Origin: Pseudomonadota bacterium
GTDB taxonomy: Bacteria > Desulfobacterota > Desulfovibrionia > Desulfovibrionales > Desulfovibrionaceae
Direction of reading: 5' to 3'
DNA length: 17,379 nt
Assembly (NCBI GenBank): GCA_023433925.1
Contig: JAEYTO010000107.1
Location: 1-17,379, forward strand
Part shown: positions 1-6,956 of the stretch, piece by piece
How the letters are laid out: each line of letters opens with the position of its first letter
Numbering within the stretch: position 1 is the first letter of the stretch
The notes under the pieces: generated by a model
What the model saw: only the letters and a program-made list of their open reading frames with translations
Told to the model about the DNA's origin: nothing
The model's database searches: none
Translations under genes and position numbers: made by a program

Positions 1-640
1 TCTCCACCACGCCCAGGATCGGATTGCCCGTGCGCTTGCAGAAGGTGATGGAGCGGCGCACGTCGTCGATGGCCACCTGCTGGGGCGTGGTCACGATGAC
101 CGCGCGGGCCTCCTTGCCCAGGAGCTGCATGACCGTGAGCGGCTCGTCGCCGGTGCCAGGAGGGCAGTCGACCACGAGGAAGTCCAGATCACCCCAGGCC
201 ACGTTCTGCAGGAACTGGCGAATCAAGCCCATCTTGACCGGGCCGCGCCAGATGACCGCCTCGTCCTGATTGGGCATGAGGAAGCCAAGGGACATGACCC
301 ACAAGTTCTTGCTCCAGGGAATTGGCTCGATGTAATCTTTTTCGATATGGGCCTGCTGGCCTGCGAGGCTCAGAAGCCGGGGCACGCTCGGGCCGTGCAC
401 GTCCACGTCGAGCAGGCCGACCTTCTTGCCGGCCAGGGCAAGCGACAGGGCGATGTTCACCGCCACGGTGGACTTGCCCACGCCGCCCTTGCCGGACATG
501 ACCACGATCTTGTTCCTGATCCTGCCGAGGTTCTCGGAAAGCTTGAGATCCTCGGCGCTCTTCTCGCCGCAGTCCTTGCCCTCTTTCTGGGAAGAGCACT
601 TCCCACTCTTGCTGCAGCTCTTGCAAGCGTCGCCCATCAT
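1..640 (-). CDS. Nbp35/Mrp-type P-loop ATPase, Fe-S cluster carrier (partial, 3' end outside window)
   Basis: This is a cytosolic P-loop NTPase of the Mrp/ApbC/Nbp35 family, which carries and delivers iron-sulfur clusters. About 213 codons are visible; the gene runs off the left edge. The N-terminus is cysteine-rich (CKSCSKSGKC, residues 6-15), like the N-terminal cluster-binding segment of Nbp35. The deviant Walker A SGKGGVGKST (about 49-58) follows, then DVDVHGPSVPRLL, and further on CPPGTGDEPLT, all typical of the family. The C-terminal CxxC expected to bind the shared cluster lies outside the window. Two consecutive ATGs are possible (640 and 637). The AGGAGG on the minus strand is 3 nt from the first and 6 nt from the second, so 637 may be the true start. 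The gene lies downstream of hypAB, behind a hairpin and its own promoter-like sequence. Family assignment is strong; client proteins are unknown. Confidence 0.9.
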   Translation of the reverse strand, partial: MMGDACKSCSKSGKCSSQKEGKDCGEKSAEDLKLSENLGRIRNKIVVMSGKGGVGKSTVAVNIALSLALAGKKVGLLDVDVHGPSVPRLLSLAGQQAHIEKDYIEPIPWSKNLWVMSLGFLMPNQDEAVIWRGPVKMGLIRQFLQNVAWGDLDFLVVDCPPGTGDEPLTVMQLLGKEARAVIVTTPQQVAIDDVRRSITFCKRTGNPILGVVE

Positions 641-669
641 TCTCCTCCTGTTGACGCATGTGCGCGAAA

Positions 670-683
670 GTGTCCGTGGACAC
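670..683. promoter_or_regulatory. inverted repeat GTGTCC-GT-GGACAC, possible operator
   Basis: This is a perfect 6-2-6 inverted repeat between the putative -10 and the ribosome binding site of the Nbp35/Mrp gene. The position would suit a repressor. No regulator is known from the sequence. Confidence 0.3.
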
Positions 684-685
684 CT

Positions 686-713
686 GGGATAATCAGCATG
701 CCGGATTGGTCAA
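686..713 (-). promoter_or_regulatory. putative promoter of the Nbp35/Mrp gene
   Basis: On the minus strand, TTGACC (708-713) is followed after 16 nt by TATCCC (686-691). A TG lies just before the -10 region, so an extended -10 is possible. It sits about 50 bp upstream of the start codon, after the hypB hairpin. The -35 is good and the -10 is weak. Confidence 0.4.
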
Positions 714-723
714 GGCTTGCGCG

Positions 724-737
724 TTGATGCGCATCAC
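724..737. promoter_or_regulatory. FNR/CRP-like palindrome TTGAT-GCGC-ATCAC
   Basis: The inner twelve bases (725-736) form a perfect palindrome. The 14-mer matches nine of ten defined positions of the general FNR half-site pattern TTGAT-N4-ATCAA. It lies just upstream of the putative -35 of the Nbp35/Mrp gene, centred near -51, which is not a standard activator spacing. A role in anaerobic or nitrosative control is only inference. Confidence 0.3.
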
Positions 738-774
738 ATCCCGGCGGGCATCCGGCCTCGGCCTTTCAACAAGC

Positions 775-800
775 AGCCCGCCGACATCCGCCGGCGGGCT
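775..800 (-). terminator. hairpin after hypB
   Basis: A perfect 9-bp GC-rich stem (775-783 with 792-800) with an 8-nt loop starts 25 bp past the hypB stop. It has no U-tract, so it may mark the 3' end rather than act as a classical intrinsic terminator. Confidence 0.5.
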
Positions 801-825
801 TCAGATGAAAACGTTTACGGGCGGG

Positions 826-1479
826 CTACAGCTTGGCCGCGCGCTCGCGCCGAAGCCAGTCGTACCAGGCTTGCAGGCCCTCGCCCGTGCGGCAGGACAC
901 GGGAAATATGTCAAGCGTCTCATTGAGCTTGCGCGCATGGCTCTGGGCCTTGTCCATGTCGAAGTCCACATAGGGTAGCAGATCAACCTTGTTGAGGACC
1001 ATGGCCTTGGCGATGTGGAACATGAGCGGGTACTTCTCGGGCTTGTCGTCGCCCTCGGTGACGGACAGGAGGGTGACTTTGGCATCCTCGCCCAGGTCGA
1101 ACTCGGCCGGACAGACGAGGTTGCCCACGTTCTCGATGAACAGGATGTCCAGGCCGTTGAGGTCTATGCTCTCCAGGGCGGCCTGGATCATGTTGCCGTC
1201 CAGGTGGCAGCCGCCTTCGGTGTTGACCTGCACGGCCTGGGCGCCGGTGGCGGCCACGCGGCGCGCGTCATTGTCGGTCTGCAGGTCGCCCTCGATGACC
1301 GCCATGCGGAACTCGCCGCGCAGATCGCGCAGGGTGCGCTCCAGCAGGGAGGTCTTGCCGGCGCCGGGCGAGCTCATGAGGTTGAGCACCAGGATCTTCT
1401 TTTCGTCGAAGCGGTGCTTGAGATCCTTGGAAATGCGCTTGTTCGCCTCAAGGATGTTTCGAATGACAGGGATTTCCAT
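826..1479 (-). CDS. hypB: hydrogenase nickel incorporation GTPase HypB
   Basis: HypB is the GTPase that, with HypA, delivers nickel to the large subunit of NiFe (or NiFeSe) hydrogenase in the cytoplasm. The 217-residue protein shows the P-loop SSPGAGKT (36-43), the metal-binding GGCHLD (C91, H92), ENVGNLVCP with C123, and the guanine-specificity motif NKVD (163-166). It lacks both the N-terminal CxxCGC motif and the histidine-rich stretch that some HypBs use to bind or store nickel, and starts almost directly at the G domain. The ATG at 1479 is preceded by a modest AAGGTG. It lies 27 bp downstream of hypA on the same strand, so the two are very likely cotranscribed. A hairpin follows the stop. 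Assignment is very secure. Confidence 0.97.
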   Translation of the reverse strand: MEIPVIRNILEANKRISKDLKHRFDEKKILVLNLMSSPGAGKTSLLERTLRDLRGEFRMAVIEGDLQTDNDARRVAATGAQAVQVNTEGGCHLDGNMIQAALESIDLNGLDILFIENVGNLVCPAEFDLGEDAKVTLLSVTEGDDKPEKYPLMFHIAKAMVLNKVDLLPYVDFDMDKAQSHARKLNETLDIFPVSCRTGEGLQAWYDWLRRERAAKL

Positions 1480-1506
1480 ATCGGACGCACCTTCGCATCC
1501 CGGGGC

Positions 1507-1860
1507 TCATTCGGCCTCGAGGTTTTCGATGTACAGTTCCTTGCCGCTCAGCACCTCATGGCCGAAATCCTCCCCGCAAGACGGGCAGGTCATGAGCAAC
1601 AGGGTCGCCTCCTCGGGTTCGAACTCGACCCCGCACTTTCGGCAGCGGACCCTGAGCGGCACCTCTTCCGTCACCAGTTCGGCGCCTTCCAGCGGCGTGT
1701 CCGAGGTCAGGGCCTGCCACGCGAAGTGCAGGGCCTCGGGCACCACATTCGCCAGCCGGCCATGCCTCACCTTGACAGTGAGCAGCCTGGTGACGCCATG
1801 TTTCCGCATTTCCTGTTCGACGATGTCGATCAGGCTCTGGACGATGGACATCTCGTGCAT
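1507..1860 (-). CDS. hypA: hydrogenase maturation nickel chaperone HypA
   Basis: HypA is the small zinc- and nickel-binding chaperone that works with HypB to insert nickel into NiFe hydrogenase. The 117-residue product has the invariant N-terminal MHE (nickel ligand H2) and a zinc site of two CxxC pairs, CRKC (C73, C76) and CPSC (C92, C95). Length is normal for the family. The ATG at 1860 is fixed by the need for H2, although the upstream ribosome binding site is weak. It precedes hypB by 27 bp. The 220-bp gap to the HesB-like gene holds that gene's terminator, so hypA probably has its own promoter, but I see no convincing one. Confidence 0.97.
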   Translation of the reverse strand: MHEMSIVQSLIDIVEQEMRKHGVTRLLTVKVRHGRLANVVPEALHFAWQALTSDTPLEGAELVTEEVPLRVRCRKCGVEFEPEEATLLLMTCPSCGEDFGHEVLSGKELYIENLEAE

Positions 1861-2027
1861 GGGGCTTCTAGTAAAGGACTTTGACGATCCCGTAAAGCGG
1901 CGCCTCGGAAAAGATGATGGGAGCAGGCTTCGCGGGCCGAAACGCTTGGTGGCTCGGGGGATGGTCCCCGGGCCGAGGGCTGGGAGCGGCAGCGAGGCCG
2001 GGTCCGGACAGCTTGCGAATGAGGGTC

Positions 2028-2061
2028 AAAAATAGAGGGAGCCGGCCAGCCAGCTCCCTTG
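2028..2061 (-). terminator. intrinsic terminator of the HesB-like selenoprotein gene
   Basis: On the minus strand an outer stem AGGGAGC/GCTCCCT (2036-2042 with 2053-2059) is extended by GGC/GCC pairs and followed by TATTTTT (2028-2034). It begins about 20 bp past the stop codon. This is one of the few hairpins in the window with a real U-tract. Confidence 0.8.
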
Positions 2062-2080
2062 AAAAAGGCGGGAAAGGGTC

Positions 2081-2386
2081 TTAGCAGCCGCAGCTTCCGC
2101 CGCAACCGCCCCTGCCGCTCAAGGGCATGGCGGAGGTGATCTGGAAGCCCAGGTAGGACATGTCCACCTTGAGGGGCTTGGCCCGCGAATAGAGGTCCTG
2201 TTCCACAACGAACTCGAAGCCTTCCACACTTACAACCTCATCGGTCTCGTTTGGCTCGTCCAGAGCCAAAGACAAGCGCGGCCCAGCTCAGCCGCCCGAG
2301 GCCAGATAGATCCTGATGGGGGAGAGATTCCTGCTCTCGAAATATTTCTGGAGCTGAGCCCTTGCGGACTCGGTCAGCTCGATCAT
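2081..2386 (-). CDS. HesB/IscA-like selenoprotein with in-frame UGA (Sec33)
   Basis: This is a HesB/IscA-family (A-type Fe-S carrier-like) protein of 101 residues. Reading from the ATG at 2386, frame and homology run through a TGA at 2288-2290 (codon 33) to the TAA at 2081. The context SGG-U-AGPRLSLALDE places the UGA where IscA has its first conserved cysteine. The C-terminus GGCGGSCGC supplies C95, C99 and C101, matching the C-terminal cysteine pair of IscA. A SECIS-like hairpin lies 25 nt after the UGA. An AGGAGG (2393-2398) sits 6 nt before the ATG, and a promoter-like TTGACA-17-TATTGG lies further up. HesB-like selenoproteins are a known prokaryotic family, so this is recognition rather than discovery. 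A standard gene caller would report only a 64-residue fragment. Its neighbours are hypAB and an Nbp35-like ATPase, which fits metal-cofactor assembly. The exact role is unknown. Confidence 0.9.
2244..2273 (-). promoter_or_regulatory. bacterial SECIS-like hairpin
   Basis: On the minus strand TTTGGCTC and GAGCCAAA form a perfect 8-bp stem (2250-2257 with 2263-2270) closing a UGGAC loop (2258-2262). A further GTC/GAC pairing lies below a 3-nt bulge (2244-2246 with 2271-2273). Bacterial SECIS elements lie in the coding region just after the UGA and usually have a small apical loop with a G in its first two positions. Here the second loop base is G and the loop begins 25 nt after the UGA, within the usual spacing. 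It should recruit SelB with Sec-tRNA. Confidence 0.8.
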
Positions 2387-2417
2387 GTGTCGCCTCCTGA
2401 TGGCCTTGAGTCGAGGT

Positions 2418-2446
2418 CCAATACCCCGCCCCATGAAGGTTGTCAA
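2418..2446 (-). promoter_or_regulatory. putative promoter of the HesB-like selenoprotein gene
   Basis: A perfect TTGACA -35 (2441-2446, minus strand) is followed after 17 nt by TATTGG (2418-2423). It lies about 30 bp upstream of the ATG and 20 bp upstream of the AGGAGG. Consensus -35, ideal spacing and position make it likely. Confidence 0.6.
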
Positions 2447-2613
2447 ATTCGGCTCGCCCTGCCAGGCATAGCAGCAATGGAGCGAATGACTGGTGGGTTG
2501 CAGAGAATATCATACAACAACAAGTGCAATCAGTCAGGTGTTGCTGCGCGGAAAACATCTTGAAACGCAAACACAAGCGCTGGCGAATTGGTAACGATAC
2601 CGGCAAGAACAAA

Positions 2614-2641
2614 TTGAATCCGAATTGCCTTTGCGCATGAT
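2614..2641 (+). promoter_or_regulatory. weak candidate promoter for pyrR and its leader
   Basis: TTGAAT (2614-2619) and CATGAT (2636-2641) are 16 nt apart, each matching four of six consensus positions. If used, it would make a leader of about 245 nt holding all hairpins up to pyrR. Support is weak. Confidence 0.25.
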
Positions 2642-2712
2642 CCGTGGAGCGGTTCCTTGGCCTGCTCCGGCGCGGCGACGCGGCCAGGTTTGCCGATCCA
2701 GCCGCGATCAGT

Positions 2713-2869
2713 TATGCTGGCAGCTCCAGGCAGCATAGCCGTCTGTTGAAAAACAGGCTATGCGGGCCAGGATGGCCCGCCGGATGCGAACAGGCGCGCG
2801 CGGCATCCGTGAGCAATGTTTGAGCTTTGCTCAGGCATTGCAAAGTTGAAAAGCCAGCACGGCCTTTTT
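2713..2869 (+). promoter_or_regulatory. chain of hairpins before pyrR, possible attenuator-like leader
   Basis: Six hairpins follow one another. A: TATGCTG/CAGCATA (2713-2719, 2731-2737). B: GCATAGC/GCTATGC plus CTGTT/AACAG around a GAAA tetraloop (2733-2763). C: GCGGGCCA/TGGCCCGC (2762-2769, 2773-2780). D: CGGATGC/GCATCCG (2781-2787, 2803-2809). E: GCAATG and TGAGC paired with GCTCA and CATTGC (2813-2841). F: AAAAGCC/GGcCTTTT with one bulge and ending in a T-run (2849-2869). A and B share 2733-2737, so they exclude each other. F looks like a short terminator about 15 nt before the pyrR ribosome binding site. The rest of the 507-bp divergent spacer (2387-2893) holds promoter candidates only. 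A regulatory leader is inference; the pairings are direct observation. Confidence 0.45.
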
Positions 2870-2893
2870 CGACAGCCTTATAGAGGAGTGCAC

Positions 2894-3445
2894 ATGAACA
2901 AGACGCGCATGATCATTTCCTCCAAGGAGATGGCCCGGCTCTTCGATTCTTTGGCCGAGCAGGTGCTGGCCAGGCATGGCTCGTGCGAGGACCTGGCCAT
3001 CATCGGCATTCAACGCCGCGGCGCGGACCTGGCCGTGCGGCTCAAGGCCATGCTGGATGAACGGCTCGACCGGCGCATCCCGCTGGGCAAGCTGGATATC
3101 AACCTCTATCGCGATGACTGGAGCGATCTGACCGTCCAGCCGCTCATCAACTGCACCGAGATCCCGTTCGACATTCCCAGCCACAAGATCATCCTCGTGG
3201 ATGACGTGCTCTTCACCGGCCGCACCGTGCGCGCCGCGCTGGAAGCCATTCTGGACTACGGCCGGCCGAAGCGCGTGGAGCTCATGTGCCTGGTGGACCG
3301 GGGCCACCGCGAGCTGCCCATCCAGCCGGACTATGTGGGCAAGATGATCGAGACGGAGCTCTTCGACCACGTCAACGTGCTCGTCCGGGAGCGCGACGAA
3401 GTGGATGAGGTCCGCTTGATCCGCGCGCGCGGAGATGCCGACTGA
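2894..3445 (+). CDS. pyrR: PyrR-like bifunctional regulator / uracil phosphoribosyltransferase
   Basis: This is a 183-residue type I phosphoribosyltransferase of the PyrR family. PyrR proteins convert uracil and PRPP to UMP and, in many Gram-positive bacteria, regulate pyr mRNA by binding it. The PRPP-binding motif IILVDDVLFTGRT (99-111) is intact. IGIQRRGADLAVRL (37-50) and LDINLYRDD (67-75) also match PyrR. The ATG at 2894 is chosen because an AGGAG (2884-2888) sits 5 nt upstream and the protein then starts as the family does; an in-frame ATG at 2816 would add 26 unmatched residues and lies inside a hairpin. It overlaps the next gene by 11 bp. No pyr biosynthesis genes are adjacent, so whether it regulates RNA here is open. 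The structured leader makes the question worth asking. Confidence 0.93.
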   Translation: MNKTRMIISSKEMARLFDSLAEQVLARHGSCEDLAIIGIQRRGADLAVRLKAMLDERLDRRIPLGKLDINLYRDDWSDLTVQPLINCTEIPFDIPSHKIILVDDVLFTGRTVRAALEAILDYGRPKRVELMCLVDRGHRELPIQPDYVGKMIETELFDHVNVLVRERDEVDEVRLIRARGDAD

Positions 3446-3827
3446 AGCCGCACGCGGGCGCTGCGATGGATCGGCGCCGCCGGAGCTGGCCGCCGCGGTC
3501 GAGCTGTTCAACCGCGGGGCGTGGCTTGCCTGCCATGAGACCTTCGAGGCGCTTTGGCTCGCCGAGCCCGGCCGCCTGCGCGATCTTCATCAGGGCATAT
3601 TGCAAATCGCCGTGGCCCTGCTGCACGAGGAGCGGGGCAATCGCGGCGGAGCGGTCAAGCTGCTCGACAGCGGGCTGCCCCTGCTTGGGCCCTTTGCCCC
3701 ATCCTGCCTGGGCCTGGATATCGCCGGGCTGCTCAGGGCTTGCGTTCCTGTCCGCGAGCACCTGAACACACGGCCCGAATGCTTGCCTGACCATCTCCAG
3801 CCCAAGCTCCGCTATCACCCGACATGA
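3435..3827 (+). CDS. DUF309 domain protein of unknown function
   Basis: This is a 130-residue protein with the DUF309 signature: ELFNRGAWLACHETFEALW (about 23-41), then an LHQGILQIAVALLHEERGN segment with conserved glutamate and histidines. DUF309 proteins are small helical proteins with no established activity. The HE(x)nW and LHQG...LLHxxRGN blocks are the conserved core. The start ATG at 3435 lies inside pyrR, 11 bp before the pyrR stop, with GGAG directly before it, so translation is probably coupled to pyrR. The N-terminal 15 residues are not conserved family sequence. A GC-rich hairpin follows the stop closely. Domain recognition is good; function is not known. Confidence 0.82.
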   Translation: MPTEAARGRCDGSAPPELAAAVELFNRGAWLACHETFEALWLAEPGRLRDLHQGILQIAVALLHEERGNRGGAVKLLDSGLPLLGPFAPSCLGLDIAGLLRACVPVREHLNTRPECLPDHLQPKLRYHPT

Positions 3828-3830
3828 AAA

Positions 3831-3862
3831 GCCCGGCCGGACACTGAGTCCCGCCGGGCCTT
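3831..3862 (+). terminator. hairpin terminator of pyrR-DUF309
   Basis: GCCCGGC (3831-3837) pairs with GCCGGGC (3853-3859). One C-C mismatch is followed by GGAC/GTCC inside and an ACTGA loop. It begins 3 bp past the DUF309 stop. A-rich sequence lies on its 5' side, but only CTT follows, so the U-tract is poor. Confidence 0.6.
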
Positions 3863-3968
3863 GCATCGCTAATCATTGTGAATCGCGTTTGAAAAGGGGA
3901 AAAGGTTGCCCTTGCCAAATGCACTGAAACATCGGGGTGCGGGGGCCGTCGGCCTGCCGGGCGAGAGC

Positions 3969-3995
3969 CCGAGAGAGGGCGCTGCCCTCTCTCGG
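3969..3995 (-). terminator. hairpin terminator of the argB operon
   Basis: A perfect 12-bp stem, CCGAGAGAGGGC with GCCCTCTCTCGG, closes a 3-nt loop about 30 bp past the argB stop. It is symmetrical enough to act on both strands between the convergent argB and DUF309 genes. No U-tract follows on the minus strand. Confidence 0.6.
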
Positions 3996-4023
3996 TTGAC
4001 TTGTGCGATAATTACTCCGCCGC

Positions 4024-4947
4024 TCAGCCCGAGACGATCTCCGAGCCGATGCCGCCGGCGGTGAACAGCTCCAGCACGAGCGAGTTCTCAATGCGGCCGT
4101 CGAGGATGTGCGCCTTCTCCACGCCGGAATGGAGCGCCTCCAGGCAGCACTTGATCTTGGGGATCATGCCGCCGGTGACCGTGCCGTCCTCGATGGCCCG
4201 CACGGCTTGGCGTTCGTTCATGGACGAGATGAGGTTCTTGTCCTTGTCCAGGATGCCGGCCACGTCCGTGAGCAGGATGAGACGCTTGGCCTTGAGCGCT
4301 CCGGCCACGGCGCCGGCCACCGAGTCGGCGTTGATGTTGTACGTCTCGCCTTCCTCGTCCACGCCCACGGGCGCGATGACGGGGATGAATCCCTCGCGTT
4401 CGAGCGAGTTGATGAGCCTGGTGTTGATGTCGAGCACCTCGCCCACCTTGCCGAGGTCGATGATCTCGGGCGGCATGTCCTTGCGCTCCAGGACCATCTC
4501 CAGCTTGCGGGCCTTGATGAGCTGGCCGTCCTTGCCGGACAGGCCCACGGCCTTGCCGCCCTGGAGGTTGAGCTGGTTGACGATCTGCTTGTTGACCTTG
4601 CCCACCAGGACCATCTCGACCACGTCCATGGTCGCTTCGTCGGTGATGCGCAGACCTTGGCGGAAGTGGCTGGCGATGTTGAGCTTCTTGAGCATCTCGC
4701 CGATCTGGGGCCCGCCGCCGTGGACCACGACGGGGCTCAGCCCGATGTACTTGAGGAGGATGACGTTCAGGGCGAACTGGCGCTTGAGCGTCTCGTCCAC
4801 CATGGCATGGCCGCCGTACTTGATGACGATGGTCTGTCCATGGAACTGCCTGATGTAGGGCAGGGCCTCCAGGACGACCTTGGCCTTCTGGGCCGCCTCG
4901 CGTATGGCTTCACCGCTTCCGCTGGTCTGGTTGGTCTGTTCGGGCAT
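4024..4947 (-). CDS. argB: acetylglutamate kinase
   Basis: ArgB phosphorylates N-acetylglutamate with ATP, the second step of arginine synthesis, in the cytoplasm. The 307-residue protein has the amino-acid-kinase fold motifs IKYGGHAM (about 42-49) and VVVHGGGPQI (about 73-82), GLSGKDGQLI, and the C-terminal GTVTGGMIPKI. It carries an N-terminal helical extension (about residues 10-35) of the kind found in hexameric, arginine-inhibited ArgBs, so feedback inhibition by arginine is likely by family knowledge. The ATG at 4947 has an AGAAG upstream. It lies 34 bp after hslU on the same strand and is probably the last gene of that operon. No other arg gene is near. Confidence 0.97.
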   Translation of the reverse strand: MPEQTNQTSGSGEAIREAAQKAKVVLEALPYIRQFHGQTIVIKYGGHAMVDETLKRQFALNVILLKYIGLSPVVVHGGGPQIGEMLKKLNIASHFRQGLRITDEATMDVVEMVLVGKVNKQIVNQLNLQGGKAVGLSGKDGQLIKARKLEMVLERKDMPPEIIDLGKVGEVLDINTRLINSLEREGFIPVIAPVGVDEEGETYNINADSVAGAVAGALKAKRLILLTDVAGILDKDKNLISSMNERQAVRAIEDGTVTGGMIPKIKCCLEALHSGVEKAHILDGRIENSLVLELFTAGGIGSEIVSG

Positions 4948-4981
4948 GGTTCTTCTCGCGTCGTGTTGGGCAGGCTGAGGA

Positions 4982-6373
<1,392 letters not shown>

Positions 6374-6375
6374 GC

Positions 6376-6915
6376 CTACCTCCCCTTGGCGATGGTCTCG
6401 ATGACCAGTTGATCGTTGGTGAACACGCAAATCTCGGCGGCTATGGCCATGGATTTCTCGCATATCTCGCGGGCGGGCAGGAGGGTGTGACGCCGCAGCG
6501 CCCGCGCCGCCGACAGGGCGTAGGAGCCGCCCGAGCCGATGGCGGCCAGGCCGTCGTCGGGTTCGATGACGTCGCCGTTGCCCGAGAGGAGCAGTATCTG
6601 GCCGCCGTCGCTGGCCAGCAGCATGGCTTCCAGGCGGCGCAGGTACTTGTCCGTGCGCCATTCCTTGGCCAGCTCCACGCTGGCTCGCGGGAGGTTGCCC
6701 TTGAACTGCTCCAGCTTGGCCTCGAAGCGTTCCAGCAGGGTGAAGGCATCGGCCGTTGCGCCGGCGAAGCCCACTAGGATGCGTTCGTTGTAGATGCGGC
6801 GCACCTTGCGCGCCGTGTGCTTCATGATCGTCTGCTGGCCCAGCGTGACTTGGCCGTCACCGGCCATGGCCACTCCGGTGTCGTCCAACACGGCGAGGAT
6901 CGTTGTCGCGTGCAT
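6376..6915 (-). CDS. hslV: ATP-dependent protease peptidase subunit HslV, with short propeptide
   Basis: HslV (ClpQ) is the proteasome-like threonine protease partner of HslU. The 179-residue product aligns with known HslVs from TTILAV onward, with AGDGQVTLG, FAGATADAFTL, VELAKEWRTD and IGSGGSYALSAARAL all conserved. The catalytic threonine aligns with T4, so a tripeptide MHA precedes it. In enteric HslV the threonine directly follows the initiator Met, but some lineages carry a short leader with a similar HATT or HGTT context. Maturation here must remove three residues. The ATG at 6915 has GAGGAAG upstream. It is 37 bp after the M16 peptidase gene and 2 bp before hslU. Confidence 0.96.
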   Translation of the reverse strand: MHATTILAVLDDTGVAMAGDGQVTLGQQTIMKHTARKVRRIYNERILVGFAGATADAFTLLERFEAKLEQFKGNLPRASVELAKEWRTDKYLRRLEAMLLASDGGQILLLSGNGDVIEPDDGLAAIGSGGSYALSAARALRRHTLLPAREICEKSMAIAAEICVFTNDQLVIETIAKGR

Positions 6916-6941
6916 GGGTTCTTCCTCTATTTTCCACGGGG

Positions 6942-6956
6942 TTGACCGCGGGTCAA
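6942..6956. repeat. inverted repeat TTGACC-GCG-GGTCAA at the M16 stop codon
   Basis: A perfect 6-3-6 inverted repeat overlaps the M16 stop codon (6953-6955) in the 37-bp gap before hslV. It could be a small mRNA hairpin between the cistrons or a protein site. The loop is short and there is no U-tract, so it is not a terminator. Confidence 0.35.

Noticed and set aside
2288..2290. Reading the HesB-like gene as a pseudogene with a nonsense mutation
   Set aside because: The UGA sits at a cysteine position of the family, the frame and homology continue, and a SECIS-like hairpin follows. Decay would not produce this combination.
2440..2640. A 66-codon plus-strand frame in the HesB/pyrR spacer
   Set aside because: It has a TTG start overlapping the -35 of the divergent gene, no ribosome binding site and no conserved pattern.
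2713..2869. A classical Gram-positive PyrR-binding anti-antiterminator
   Set aside because: I could not find the conserved binding-loop sequence, so I describe only the structure and do not name it as that element.
6374..6661. An N-terminal extension of HslU of about 96 residues
   Set aside because: The extra sequence overlaps hslV in another frame, is Arg/His/Pro-rich without homology, and a strong ribosome binding site precedes the ATG at 6373.
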